Below are positions 1 through 8,501 of a stretch of 36,075 bases of DNA, one piece after another. The stretch comes from DAOTZU01 sp034433995 (lineage in GTDB: Bacteria > Chloroflexota > Anaerolineae > UBA1429). The position numbers and the translations under genes are program-made. The DNA is taken from positions 1-36,075 of the forward strand of contig DAOTZU010000309.1 in NCBI GenBank assembly GCA_034433995.1, in the 5' to 3' direction. A model generated the notes under the pieces. It was not told the DNA's origin. It worked only from the letters and a program-made list of their open reading frames with translations, and ran no database searches. The first letter of the stretch is position 1, and each line of letters opens with the position of its first letter.

Positions 1-228
1 GGGGGATGGGGTAAGGGTGGCCGTCGCCGTGCACGTCAGGCTGGGCGTGGGCGTGGCGGTCTCACTGGTGGGTGAGGGCGTGCACGTCGGTTGCGGCGTG
101 GCTAGGGCCGCTGCGCGGGAGGGGGCGTTGCCATAGAGCGCCCACACGCCGCCGGCCAGCCCCGCCAATACCGCCGCACCGGCCACGACCCAGGGCCACC
201 AGGGGACTCGCGGCCACGGTTTGCTCAT
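1..228 (-). CDS. Membrane-anchored protein with Thr/Pro-rich linker (3' end cut by window)
   Basis: Reading from an ATG at 228 down to base 1 gives 76 codons with no stop, so the gene continues past the window edge. A purine-rich ribosome site (GAGGAAGGGA) sits just upstream of the ATG. Residues about 10-32 form one hydrophobic segment (VVAGAAVLAGLAGG), after a short N-terminus with basic residues, so an uncleaved anchor with the rest outside the cell is likely. After it comes a Thr/Pro/Ser-rich stretch (TPQPTCTPSPTSETATPTP) of the kind that separates anchor and extracellular domain in many Chloroflexota surface proteins. It starts 47 bases after the rlmB stop on the same strand and may be co-transcribed. 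The functional domain lies outside the window, so no role can be assigned. Confidence 0.6.
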   Translation of the reverse strand, partial: MSKPWPRVPWWPWVVAGAAVLAGLAGGVWALYGNAPSRAAALATPQPTCTPSPTSETATPTPSLTCTATATLTPSP

Positions 229-275
229 CGCGTTCCCTTCCTCATGTTGCAAGGCCCACAAGACGGAGAAGAAAA

Positions 276-1031
276 TCAAGCGTTCTGGCGGGCTGCCCAG
301 GCCTGGTAAAGGACGATGGATCCCGCCACAGCCACGTTGAGCGAGCCGATCTTGCCCCGCATGGGCAGGCGCACCAATAGATCGCAGCGCTCGGCGGTCA
401 GCCGGCGCATCCCCTCGCCCTCGCTCCCCACCACCAGGGCCAAGGGCATGTTCAGGTCCACTTGGCGGTAATCTTGGGCGTGGGGATGGTCCTCCACCCC
501 CACGATCCACACTCCTGCCCGCTTGAGAGCTTCAAAGGTTTGAACCAGGTTGGTGACCTTGGCCACCAACAGGTGTTCCACCGCCCCGGCCGAGGCGCGG
601 CTCACCGCCGGGGTGATGTCCACGGCCCGCCGCTCCAAGAGGATCACGCCGTGGACGCCCACCGCCTCAGCGGTGCGCAACAGCGTGCCCACATTCTGAG
701 GGTCTTGCAGCCCATCCAAAGCGAGCAAAAAGGGCGCCTCGCCCCGGCGGGCGGCGGCAGCCAAAAGATCGTCCAAGGTCGCATAAGGGTAAGGGGAAAC
801 CTCGGCCAACACCCCTTGGTGGCTCAGGGCGTCGCTCAGGCGGTCCAGTTCCTGGCGTTTGGCGGTGATGATAGGGATCCCGCGATCGCGGCACAGACGC
901 AGAATCTCGGCCAGGGTGCCCTTTTCGTCGGCGCCCTCGGCACAGATCACCGTGTACACCCGGCGCCGCTGGGCCACCAAGGCCTCGTGGATGGGGTTGC
1001 GGCCGGCGAGGATCTCGAACCTTTGGCTCAT
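276..1031 (-). CDS. rlmB: 23S rRNA (guanosine-2'-O-)methyltransferase RlmB / TrmH-family RNA methyltransferase
   Basis: The 251-residue protein has the SpoU/TrmH architecture. An N-terminal substrate-binding domain (FEILAGRNPIHEAL) is followed by the trefoil-knot methyltransferase domain. The three SpoU motifs are visible: NVGTLLRTAEAVG, then VVGSEGEGMRRL, then IGSLNVAVAGSIVLYQ. These bind S-adenosylmethionine in the knot and, in RlmB, methylate the 2'-OH of G2251 in 23S rRNA; paralogues with other rRNA targets look alike. Length is normal for the family. The start follows the cysS stop by 13 bases, and GAGGAAG overlapping that stop can serve as the ribosome site. The cysS-rlmB order matches the Bacillus cysS-mrnC-rlmB run, but no mrnC (mini-RNase III) gene lies between them here. 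Confidence 0.93.
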   Translation of the reverse strand: MSQRFEILAGRNPIHEALVAQRRRVYTVICAEGADEKGTLAEILRLCRDRGIPIITAKRQELDRLSDALSHQGVLAEVSPYPYATLDDLLAAAARRGEAPFLLALDGLQDPQNVGTLLRTAEAVGVHGVILLERRAVDITPAVSRASAGAVEHLLVAKVTNLVQTFEALKRAGVWIVGVEDHPHAQDYRQVDLNMPLALVVGSEGEGMRRLTAERCDLLVRLPMRGKIGSLNVAVAGSIVLYQAWAARQNA

Positions 1032-1044
1032 CCTTTGTGCTTCC

Positions 1045-2487
1045 TCAGGTGCGCACCCAGGTGGTGCCGCCGGGGCCGTCTTGCAATTTGATCCCCAGGG
1101 CCGCCAGCCGCTCGCGCACGAGGTCGGCCAGGGCCCACTGCTTGGCCTGGCGGAGCTCGGCGCGGAGCTGCACCAACAGCTCGATGAGCGCCGTGGCCAG
1201 GCCTGCCTCGGCCTCCTCGGCCAGGTTCTCCGGAATCACCCCCAACACATCGCCGGCCAGGCGGTCATAGAGCGCAGAGATGGCTTGCAAAGACCCTTGG
1301 GTCAAGGGCGCCTCGGCGTTGAGCCAAGAGTTCACCTGCCGGGTGAGTTCAAAGAGGGCCGCGATGGCGCCGGGGGTGTTGAAATCGTCGTTCATGTTCT
1401 CCTCGAACTGGCGCCGCGCCTCCTCCAGCGCCTGCACGATCTCTGGCGCCGCCTCGCCGGCGGGCGCCGAGGGCAGGCGGCGCCTCACCGCCTTGATGGC
1501 GCCCAACAGGCGCTGCAGGCCCTTGCCCGCCGCGTCCAGCGCCTCATCGGTCACATCCAGCGGCCCGCGATAGTGGCTGAGGAGGATAAAGAAGCGAATG
1601 ACCAAGGGTTCCCAGCGGGTGAAGGCTTGCTCCAGGGTGATGAAATTGCCCAAGGATTTGTGCATCTCCTCGCCCCGGATCATCAACATGCCGTTGTGCA
1701 GCCAATAACGGGCAAAGGGCAACCCGGTGGCCGCCTCCGCCTGGGCGATCTCGCATTCGTGGTGGGGGAATTTGTTCTCCACGCCACCGCCGTGGATATC
1801 AAAGGGCTGGCCCAGATACTTGGTGGACATGACGGAGCATTCGATATGCCAGCCGGGGAACCCTTCGCCCCACGGGCTGGGCCAGCGCATGATGTGTTGC
1901 GGCTCGGCACGCTTCCACAGGGCGAAATCGGCCGGATCGCGCTTTTCCTCCAACACCTGCACCCGCGCGCCCGCCTGTAGCTCCTCTACCCGTCGCCCGG
2001 AGAGCTTGCCGTACTCCTTGAATTTGGCCACAGAGAAATAGACCGAACCGTTAACCTCGTAGGCAAAGCCACGCTCCAGAAGCTTCTGGATCTGGACGAT
2101 CATCTCTGGGATGTGCCCCGTGGCCCGGGGCGAGATATCCGGCCGCGTGACATGGAGACGGTCCATATCGCGGAAATAGCGCCGGGTGTAGGTCTCGGCG
2201 AGCTGCATGGGGTGCACCTGCTCCCGTTCGGCGCCCTTTAACATGCGGTCCTCGCCGGTATCCAGGAGATGGCCCACATCGGTGATATTTTGCACATACA
2301 GCACCTTGTAGCCCAAATAGCGCAGATAGCGCACCACCGTATCGAAATTTACATACGTTTTGCCGTGGCCCAGGTGGGCATCGTTATAGACGGTGGGGCC
2401 GCAGACGTACATGTGCACCCGCCCCTCATGGAGCGGGATGAACTCTTCTTTTCTCCTCGTCAGCGAGTTATATACTTGCAAACCCAT
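1045..2487 (-). CDS. cysS: Cysteinyl-tRNA synthetase
   Basis: This class I aminoacyl-tRNA synthetase (480 residues from the chosen start) charges tRNA-Cys. It opens with MGLQVYNSLTRRKEEF, the usual CysRS beginning. The zinc Cys is in VCGPTVYNDAH and the HIGH motif appears as HLGH. Further zinc ligands are in GWHIECSVM and FPHHECE. The KMSKS loop appears as EEMHKSLGNFIT, with the first Lys replaced by His-type context but the KSLGN core kept. The C-terminus carries the helical anticodon-binding part. An in-frame ATG at 2529 would add 14 residues, but the ATG at 2487 has a strong GGGGAGGAA site about 8 bases upstream and fits family length, so I chose 2487. It lies between the GltX-like fragment and rlmB in one minus-strand run. 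Confidence 0.95.
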   Translation of the reverse strand: MGLQVYNSLTRRKEEFIPLHEGRVHMYVCGPTVYNDAHLGHGKTYVNFDTVVRYLRYLGYKVLYVQNITDVGHLLDTGEDRMLKGAEREQVHPMQLAETYTRRYFRDMDRLHVTRPDISPRATGHIPEMIVQIQKLLERGFAYEVNGSVYFSVAKFKEYGKLSGRRVEELQAGARVQVLEEKRDPADFALWKRAEPQHIMRWPSPWGEGFPGWHIECSVMSTKYLGQPFDIHGGGVENKFPHHECEIAQAEAATGLPFARYWLHNGMLMIRGEEMHKSLGNFITLEQAFTRWEPLVIRFFILLSHYRGPLDVTDEALDAAGKGLQRLLGAIKAVRRRLPSAPAGEAAPEIVQALEEARRQFEENMNDDFNTPGAIAALFELTRQVNSWLNAEAPLTQGSLQAISALYDRLAGDVLGVIPENLAEEAEAGLATALIELLVQLRAELRQAKQWALADLVRERLAALGIKLQDGPGGTTWVRT

Positions 2488-2533
2488 GGCCTTGTTCCTC
2501 CCCAATGATCGGATAGATGGCGTCGGCAAGCAA

Positions 2534-2559
2534 GGGACGTGGCCGCGGCGGCCCGTCCC
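2534..2559 (-). promoter_or_regulatory. GC-rich hairpin in the leader upstream of cysS
   Basis: On the minus strand GGGACG pairs with CGTCCC and an inner GGCC pairs with GGCC, giving about ten base pairs with a single bulged A. It sits in the 112-base gap between the GltX-like ORF and cysS. No run of T follows, so it is not a standard intrinsic terminator. It may stabilise or separate the two messages; I see no T-box-like features around it. Confidence 0.4.
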
Positions 2560-2599
2560 TCAAGACAGATGCATTGCCGGATCTTGTGCTGATGGCGCC

Positions 2600-3091
2600 T
2601 CATGGTAACCTGTCCTGCAGACGCTGGCGACAACGTTCCCAGCCCAAAAGCGAGAGAACGATCCCCAAACAAGGCCCCACCATGGTACCGGTGAGGGCGG
2701 CCCGCAAGGGGAACATCACCTGTTGTCCCCGGAGGCCGGCCACATCGCGCCAGTGATGGCGCAAGGCGCGCAAATACTCGGCGGCCGCCTGCGAGCTGGC
2801 CACCGCGTCGGGGGTCAGGGTGTCCAGGCAGTGGCGCAGCACCTGGGGCGCCCACGGGCCGGCCAGGGCCTCTTGGGCGGCGGGGGTGAGGCGAGTCACC
2901 CGCTCCTCAAAGGCAAAGGCGCTCAGCGCCACCATCTCTGGGATGCTCTTGGCCTCCTGGGCCAAGGCGGTCACCAGGGTGGCGTACCACGTTTCGGCGG
3001 CGTAGGCCGTGCCGGCCGAGGCCTCCCAACGGCCAAAGGTTTGTTCCAAGAGAGGACGCAGCGCCTCTCGCGCGTGTTCCGGATCCATCAT
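2600..3091 (-). CDS. Stand-alone glutamyl-tRNA synthetase C-terminal (anticodon-binding) domain protein
   Basis: The 163-residue product matches only the C-terminal helical anticodon-binding part of GltX. The final segment, with VMFPLRAALTGTMVGP and LSLLGWERCRQRL, follows the GltX pattern of a MPLRVALTG-type stretch, then GP, then a closing LG-E helix. The catalytic Rossmann fold with HIGH and KMSKS motifs is absent: the preceding bases encode the PIN/TRAM protein in another frame. It starts 5 bases after that gene's stop (tandem ATG at 3091 and 3088) with a weak GAGG site. In the related Bacillus order gltX lies upstream of cysS, so this is either a decayed gltX whose C-terminus stayed open, or a domain kept for tRNA-Glu binding. 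The reading frame is clean, which favours a retained gene. It could also assist another GluRS encoded elsewhere. Confidence 0.75.
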   Translation of the reverse strand: MMDPEHAREALRPLLEQTFGRWEASAGTAYAAETWYATLVTALAQEAKSIPEMVALSAFAFEERVTRLTPAAQEALAGPWAPQVLRHCLDTLTPDAVASSQAAAEYLRALRHHWRDVAGLRGQQVMFPLRAALTGTMVGPCLGIVLSLLGWERCRQRLQDRLP

Positions 3092-3096
3092 CAGCC

Positions 3097-4161
3097 TCAG
3101 CCCTGCCGTCGTCCATCGGCTATCTGGCCAAAGATCATCCGCCCGGCGACGGTCTGCAAGACGCGGGTGACGACGATCTCCACGGTGCTGTTCATGTGCC
3201 GCCGGCCATCCTCGACGACGATCATGGTGCCATCGTCCAGATATCCAAGGCCCTGGTTGGCCTCCTTGCCCTCCTGGATGATCTGCACCTGCAAGGTCTC
3301 GCCGGGCAAGACCACCGCCTTGACGGCGTTGGCCAGCTCGTTGATGTTGAGCACCCGCACGCCCTGCAGCTCGGCCACGCGGTTGAGGTTGTAATCGTTG
3401 GTCAAGATCGGGCAATCCAGCTCTTGAGCCAGTTTGACGAGTTTACCATCCACCTCGCGGATCTCGGGGACATCCATCGCCGAGATCTCTAGCGGGGCGC
3501 AGGCGTCCTTTTGCATCTTGTTCAAGATCTCCAAACCTCGCCGGCCACGGTTGCGCCGCAAGGTATCGGCGGAATCGGCGATGTGTTGCAGCTCGTCCAA
3601 GACAAAGCGGGGCACGATCATGGTCGCCGTGATGAACCCCGCCCGGCAGATATCGGCCACTCGACCGTCGATGATGACGCTGGTATCCAGCAAGATGACG
3701 TTGCGCTTGCGCTTGACGGTATCCCGGGCCACAAAAAGGCCCAAGGTGGCGAGAATGTCCTTATCTCGCATGACCATGGTAGTGGCCCCCAGTGCCCCCA
3801 AGAGCACGGCCACGACAAAGGGCAAGATCTGCCCCACGAGGCCGGGCAACATGGAGAGGGGCAAGGCCAGCAAAGCGGCGATGAACAGCCCCACGATGAG
3901 GCCGATGCTGCCCATGAGCAGCGTGTGGGCCGGAATCTGGTGGAGACGGCGCCGCAACGCGCGATATGGGATCACGGTCAGATAGGGGGCCAGAAGAAAT
4001 CCTGCCAGAGCCCCGATGAGCGCGATGGCGAGCTGCACATATTCCTTGGTGATGGGAGACGTACCCACCGGCAGCCAACGCCCCAATAGCTTGGCCACCT
4101 CCCACCCCAAGAGCGCGCTAAGCAACATGAATAAAATACGCAGAATAATAACAAGCGACAT
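3097..4161 (-). CDS. PIN/TRAM-domain membrane protein (YacL-like)
   Basis: The 354-residue protein has four hydrophobic N-terminal segments (from ILRILFMLLSALLGWE to about residue 130). A PIN nuclease-like domain follows (ILLDTSVIIDGRVADI, later CPILTNDYNLNRVAE, with the acidic residues expected for metal binding). A C-terminal TRAM domain ends it (NQGLGYLDDGTMIVVEDG). This is the layout of Bacillus YacL and its relatives, proposed membrane-bound RNases; the substrate is not established. A longer frame opens at 4269, but the ATG at 4161 has GGGAGG about 6 bases upstream and leads straight into the first membrane helix, so I chose it. It lies between radA and the GltX-like gene, where Bacillus has disA-yacL; no disA is present here. 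Confidence 0.87.
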   Translation of the reverse strand: MSLVIILRILFMLLSALLGWEVAKLLGRWLPVGTSPITKEYVQLAIALIGALAGFLLAPYLTVIPYRALRRRLHQIPAHTLLMGSIGLIVGLFIAALLALPLSMLPGLVGQILPFVVAVLLGALGATTMVMRDKDILATLGLFVARDTVKRKRNVILLDTSVIIDGRVADICRAGFITATMIVPRFVLDELQHIADSADTLRRNRGRRGLEILNKMQKDACAPLEISAMDVPEIREVDGKLVKLAQELDCPILTNDYNLNRVAELQGVRVLNINELANAVKAVVLPGETLQVQIIQEGKEANQGLGYLDDGTMIVVEDGRRHMNSTVEIVVTRVLQTVAGRMIFGQIADGRRQG

Positions 4162-4281
4162 AAGCGCCCTCCCAAGGCCAAATGCGCGCTGGAGCAAGTA
4201 TCGTTGGAACTTGTGCATCCCGCCCGGATGCTTGCACCTCCTGGGAATGGGCAAAGAGGCTAACGCCAAGCTTGTGCTCGT

Positions 4282-5661
4282 CTACGAGTGTCTGCTTTCC
4301 AGGGCCAGGTCAATGGCCTCCGCTGCCGAACGCGCCGTGAGCAGCCGGATCCCCTGGTCGCAAGCGCGCGCGCCCTTGAAGGGAGGCAGCAGGCCTTGGG
4401 AAAACCCCAGTTTCGCCGCCTCGCGCAGGCGCCGCTCCGCCTGGCCCACGCTGCGCAGCTCGCCGGCCAGGCCGATCTCGCCAAAGATGGCCAGGTCGGC
4501 CTGGACGGGGCGGTTGCGAAAGCTGGAGGCGATGGCCACCGCCACGGCCAAATCCACGGCCGGCTCGCGCACCCGCAGCCCGCCCACCACGTTGACGAAA
4601 ATATCCTGGTCGCCCAGGGGCAGGCCCACGCGTTTGGTGAGCACGGCCACCAGCAGGAGCAAACGATTCAGGTCGAACCCGTTGCATGTGCGCCGGGGCA
4701 GGGCCAGCGTTGTCTGGCTCACCAAGGCCTGCACCTCCACCAGGATGGGGCGCGTGCCCTCCATGGTGACGGCCACAGCCGAGCCGGTGGCGTGGGCTGG
4801 CCGCTCCGCCAAAAAGGCCTCCGAAGGGTTGGTCACCTCCACCAGGCCGTCGTCGCGCATCTCGAACACGCCCACCTCGTTGGTGGAGCCAAAGCGATTT
4901 TTGACGCTGCGCAACAGGCGGTAGGCGTGAAAGCGCTCGCCCTCCAGGTAGAGCACGGTATCCACGATGTGCTCCAAAACCCGCGGCCCGGCGATGCTGC
5001 CCGACTTGGTAACATGCCCCACGATAAAGATGGGCACCCCCTGGGCCTTGGCCAACCGCATCAACTCCGCGGCGCACTCCCGCACCTGGCTGATGCTCCC
5101 CGCCGCCGAGGCCAAAGTCTCCAAGCGCACCGATTGCACCGAATCCACGATGGCCAAGCAAGGATGCAGCCGCTCGACCTCTGCCAAGATACGCTCCAAG
5201 TCCGTCTCGGCCAGGATATAGAGCTGGGGCGAGGAGATGCCCAAGCGCGCGGCGCGGAGCTTGATCTGTTGAGGAGATTCCTCGCCCGAGACATAGAGCA
5301 CGGGCGAGGAACCTTGGGCTAGCAAGGAGGCTAATTGCAGGAGCAGCGTGGATTTGCCGATCCCCGGATCCCCGCCGATGAGGACCACCGAACCGGGGAC
5401 GATCCCCCCGCCCAAAACCCGGGCGAACTCTTCCATCGGCAGGGGCAGCCGCTCAAAGCTATCCACCGGGATTTCAGGGAGGGGCCGCGCCTGATTTTCG
5501 CCCGTGAGGGGCGACCGCGCCCCCAGGGTGGAACGCGGCGAGGGTTCCACGATGGTCTCGACCAGCGTGTTCCACTCACCGCAATCGGGGCAACGGCCCA
5601 TCCACTTGGATTGTGTGGCCCCGCAGGCTTGGCACACAAACCGCGTGTGGCGCTTGGTCAT
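4282..5661 (-). CDS. radA: DNA repair protein RadA (Sms)
   Basis: This 459-residue protein shows the full RadA layout. An N-terminal C4 zinc finger has Cys at residues 10, 13, 24 and 27. A RecA-like ATPase has Walker A GGDPGIGKST at about 96-105. The RadA signature KNRFGSTNEVG lies near residue 252. The C-terminal Lon-like domain includes FVNVVGGLRVREPAVDLAVA. In the family it drives branch migration and strand exchange during recombinational repair. Its ATG overlaps the clpC stop in an ATGA arrangement, so the two are translationally coupled, as in the Bacillus clpC-radA pair. Confidence 0.96.
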   Translation of the reverse strand: MTKRHTRFVCQACGATQSKWMGRCPDCGEWNTLVETIVEPSPRSTLGARSPLTGENQARPLPEIPVDSFERLPLPMEEFARVLGGGIVPGSVVLIGGDPGIGKSTLLLQLASLLAQGSSPVLYVSGEESPQQIKLRAARLGISSPQLYILAETDLERILAEVERLHPCLAIVDSVQSVRLETLASAAGSISQVRECAAELMRLAKAQGVPIFIVGHVTKSGSIAGPRVLEHIVDTVLYLEGERFHAYRLLRSVKNRFGSTNEVGVFEMRDDGLVEVTNPSEAFLAERPAHATGSAVAVTMEGTRPILVEVQALVSQTTLALPRRTCNGFDLNRLLLLVAVLTKRVGLPLGDQDIFVNVVGGLRVREPAVDLAVAVAIASSFRNRPVQADLAIFGEIGLAGELRSVGQAERRLREAAKLGFSQGLLPPFKGARACDQGIRLLTARSAAEAIDLALESRHS

Positions 5662-8138
5662 GGCGAGTGCCGCTCCCCAGAGAGCAGCGTGGCCGGCTCA
5701 TCCTGGGGCTCGGCAGGACGCAGGACGACCTCTTGGTCCTGAGCATCCACCAGCACCGTGTCGCCATCCTTAAAGACGCCCTCCAACATCTTTTCCGAGA
5801 GAGGATCCTCGATGAGGCGCTGGATCGCGCGACGCAACGGACGGGCGCCGAACTGCGGATCAAAGCCCTCTTTGACCAGCAGCTCCCGGCCGGCATCGGT
5901 CAACTTGAGGGTGAGGCGATGCTCGGCCAGATGCTCGTTGAGGCGCTTGATCTGGATGGTGACGATCTTTTCGATATCCTCGCGGGTGAGCTCGTGAAAG
6001 ACCACGATCTCGTCCACCCGGTTCAGGAACTCGGGACGGAACAGCCGCCGCAACTCTTTCATCAGCTTGCTTTTCATCTCCCGATAGGCCGAGCTCTCGC
6101 TGCTCGTGCCCCGGGCCGTGGTAAAGCCCAGGGAGACCTCGCGGGTGATGACGTCGGTGCCCACGTTGGAGGTCATGATGATGATGGTGTTGCGGAAATC
6201 CACCTTGTGGCCCTTGGCATCGCTGAGGTGCCCATCCTCCATGATCTGCAACAGCATGTTAAAGGCTTCGGGATGCGCCTTTTCGATCTCGTCGAAGCAG
6301 ATCACCGAATGGGGACGGCGGCGGATGGCCTCGGTGAGTTGGCCCGCCTCCTCATAGCCCACATAGCCCGGCGGCGCACCCACCAAACGCGAGACGGTGT
6401 GCCGCTCCATGAACTCGGACATGTCGAACTGCAGCAGGGCTTCCTCGCTGCCGAACATGAACTTGGCCAGGGCCTTGCACAGCTCCGTCTTGCCCACGCC
6501 GGTGGGCCCCAAGAAGATGAACGAGCCCACGGGGCGCCGAGGATCCTTCAAGCCCGCCCGCGCCCGGCGCACGGAGCGCGCCAACGTCTTGATGGCCTCA
6601 TCCTGGCCGACGATGGTCTCGTGGAGCGCCTCCTCCATCTTGAGCAGGCGCAGCGACTCTTCCTCGGTGATATTGGCCACCGGCACGCCCGTCCACATGG
6701 AGACGATCTCGGCAATGTCCTCGGCCGTCACCTTGAGATCGCTGGGTTCCTCAGGGAGGGTCATATCCAGGCCGAGCTGGTCACCCAGCAGGCGCAGCTC
6801 CTCCCGCGCCTGGCGCAAGGTGCTGACCAGCGCGGGCGTATCCAGCTTGCCGGGGGTCTCTGCCACCTGGGGCCCGGCCTCGAGGAGCTTGGGCGGCGTC
6901 TCTTCGCGAAAGATCTTGAACACCCGCACCCGAGAGGCCGCCTCATCCACCAGGTCGATCGCCTTATCGGGCAGGAACCTATCGGGGACGTACCGGGCGG
7001 CCAACCGGGCCGCCGCCTCCAGTGCCTCGTCGGTGATGGTCAGATGGTGATGGGCCTCGTAGCGGGGACGCAGGCCGCGCAGGATCTCGATGGTCTCCTC
7101 GATGGTGGGCTCGTCCACGTAGACGGGCTGGAAGCGCCGCTCCAGGGCCGCGTCGCTTTCGATATGTTTGCGGTACTCATCCAAGGTGGTGGCGCCGATG
7201 CATTGGAGCTCGCCCCGGGCCAGGGATGGCTTGAGGATGTTGGCCGCGTCCACCGCGCTGCCGGCCGCGCCCGCGCCCACCAGCATGTGCAGCTCATCAA
7301 TAAAGAGGATCGTCTCGGTGGACTTGATCTCGTCGATCACCTTCTTGAGACGCTCCTCGAATTGTCCACGGTACATGGTGCCGGCCACCAGAGAGCCGAC
7401 ATCCAAGCGCACCAGGCGCTTGTTCTCCAAATCCGACGGCACGCGGCCCGCGACGATCCGTTGGGCCAAACCCTCCACGATGGCCGTCTTGCCCACGCCC
7501 GGCTCGCCGATGAGGGCCGGGTTGTTCTTGGTGCGGCGGGCCAGGATCTGCACCACCCGCTCGATCTCTTTTTGCCGGCCGATCACGGGGTCCAGCTCGC
7601 CCCGGCGGGCCAGCTGGGTCAGATCCACCCCCAACTGCTCCAAGAGCGAGTTCTCGCGATTCGTCGGACGGGCCGGCTGCGGCACTTCGGCGTTGGATTC
7701 CTGGCTCATCAAGTTGAGCACCCGGCGCCGCACGATCTCGCGGTTGATATTGAAATTCTGCAAAATGGCCGCGGCCACCGAATCTTGGCCTCGGACCAGG
7801 GCCAACAGCAGATGCTCCGTGCCGATGTAGCGATGTCCCAGACGCTTGGCCTCCTCGACGGCCATCTCGATGACTTTTTTGGTCTGGTCCGAGAGCTGCA
7901 GATTGCCCGGGGCCCGTTCACTGCGGCCCACGATATGCTCCACCACGCGCCGCACCTGGGTTACCGTCAACCCCAGATCGGTCAGCACCCGGGCAGCGAT
8001 GCCCTCCTCCTCGCGCAACAGCCCCAAGAGAAGATGCTCCGTCCCGATGTAGCTGTGGTTCATGTGACGGGCTTCCTCTTGCGCCATCATCAACGACTGT
8101 CGCGCACGCTTGGTAAAACGATCCAGATTATCGGTCAT
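5658..8138 (-). CDS. clpC: ATP-dependent Clp protease ATP-binding subunit ClpC
   Basis: This 826-residue Hsp100 unfoldase feeds substrates to the ClpP peptidase. The N-terminal Clp_N double repeat spans about 1-145 (SYIGTEHLLLGLLREEEG and RYIGTEHLLLALV). The first AAA+ module has Walker A GEPGVGKT at 211-218 with arginine-rich middle segment after it. The second module has Walker A GPTGVGKT near 544 and ends with the C-terminal D2-small domain (FGARPLRRAIQRLIEDPLSE). I do not recognise a UVR motif in the linker. The start has AGGTGA about 5 bases upstream. It heads the clpC-radA run. The usual Firmicute regulators ctsR, mcsA and mcsB are not upstream; an S1-domain gene is there instead, separated by a terminator. 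Confidence 0.95.
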   Translation of the reverse strand: MTDNLDRFTKRARQSLMMAQEEARHMNHSYIGTEHLLLGLLREEEGIAARVLTDLGLTVTQVRRVVEHIVGRSERAPGNLQLSDQTKKVIEMAVEEAKRLGHRYIGTEHLLLALVRGQDSVAAAILQNFNINREIVRRRVLNLMSQESNAEVPQPARPTNRENSLLEQLGVDLTQLARRGELDPVIGRQKEIERVVQILARRTKNNPALIGEPGVGKTAIVEGLAQRIVAGRVPSDLENKRLVRLDVGSLVAGTMYRGQFEERLKKVIDEIKSTETILFIDELHMLVGAGAAGSAVDAANILKPSLARGELQCIGATTLDEYRKHIESDAALERRFQPVYVDEPTIEETIEILRGLRPRYEAHHHLTITDEALEAAARLAARYVPDRFLPDKAIDLVDEAASRVRVFKIFREETPPKLLEAGPQVAETPGKLDTPALVSTLRQAREELRLLGDQLGLDMTLPEEPSDLKVTAEDIAEIVSMWTGVPVANITEEESLRLLKMEEALHETIVGQDEAIKTLARSVRRARAGLKDPRRPVGSFIFLGPTGVGKTELCKALAKFMFGSEEALLQFDMSEFMERHTVSRLVGAPPGYVGYEEAGQLTEAIRRRPHSVICFDEIEKAHPEAFNMLLQIMEDGHLSDAKGHKVDFRNTIIIMTSNVGTDVITREVSLGFTTARGTSSESSAYREMKSKLMKELRRLFRPEFLNRVDEIVVFHELTREDIEKIVTIQIKRLNEHLAEHRLTLKLTDAGRELLVKEGFDPQFGARPLRRAIQRLIEDPLSEKMLEGVFKDGDTVLVDAQDQEVVLRPAEPQDEPATLLSGERHSP

Positions 8139-8501
8139 AGTTCACCTAATTTCTATTTCAGGCCAACATCTATGCTGCAAAACCAACTCCTGTATTTTGC
8201 CAACCTCACTCGGCGCTCTTGGCCGAGCGGGGACCGGCTTCCATATGTTATACGTCCTCAGCCCTCGGCAGGGTGCCCTCGCCAAGAGCAAAAAAGGAGG
8301 ACAGTGTGACCTGCCACACCGGCCCCCTCCCTACACCCTTGTCCAGCGCACCGAGCGGCCACCGAGGCGGGCGCGCCCATCCTCTCGCAAGCAAATCTCT
8401 GATTGGCTCGTGTGCCCCAGCGCCTCTCACAGGGTGCAGGTCCCGTCGGCCGGTCGTTTCAGCCTGCTCGCCCTTGGAAGATTCGCCCAGGGCTTGTTTG
8501 A
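8139..8501. other. Intergenic region between the S1-domain gene and clpC
   Basis: This 363-base gap holds the terminator of the S1 gene (8290-8330) and then the clpC leader. Reading on the minus strand, a TATAAC box near 8250 could be a -10 element but has no convincing -35. A small hairpin (8209-8227, CTCGGC pairing with GCCGAG) lies in the putative clpC leader. I see no CIRCE element, no CtsR-type heptamer repeat and no convincing gene. Plus-strand open frames here lack ribosome sites and known motifs. Confidence 0.5.
8290..8330 (-). terminator. Intrinsic terminator of the S1-domain gene
   Basis: On the minus strand GGAGG pairs with CCTCC and an inner CGGTGTG pairs with CACACTG (one G-T pair), with a small internal loop, followed directly by TTTTTT. 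It lies about 170 bases after the S1 stop and before the clpC leader, so it separates the two units. Confidence 0.8.

Noticed and set aside
8139..8289. Search for heat-shock operators (CIRCE, CtsR repeats) before clpC
   Set aside because: No matching inverted or direct repeats were seen, so no heat-shock regulator is claimed.
5613..8309. An 898-residue plus-strand frame opposite clpC
   Set aside because: It is His/Gly/Gln-rich antisense of clpC, lacks a ribosome site and domain motifs, and clpC on the other strand is certain.
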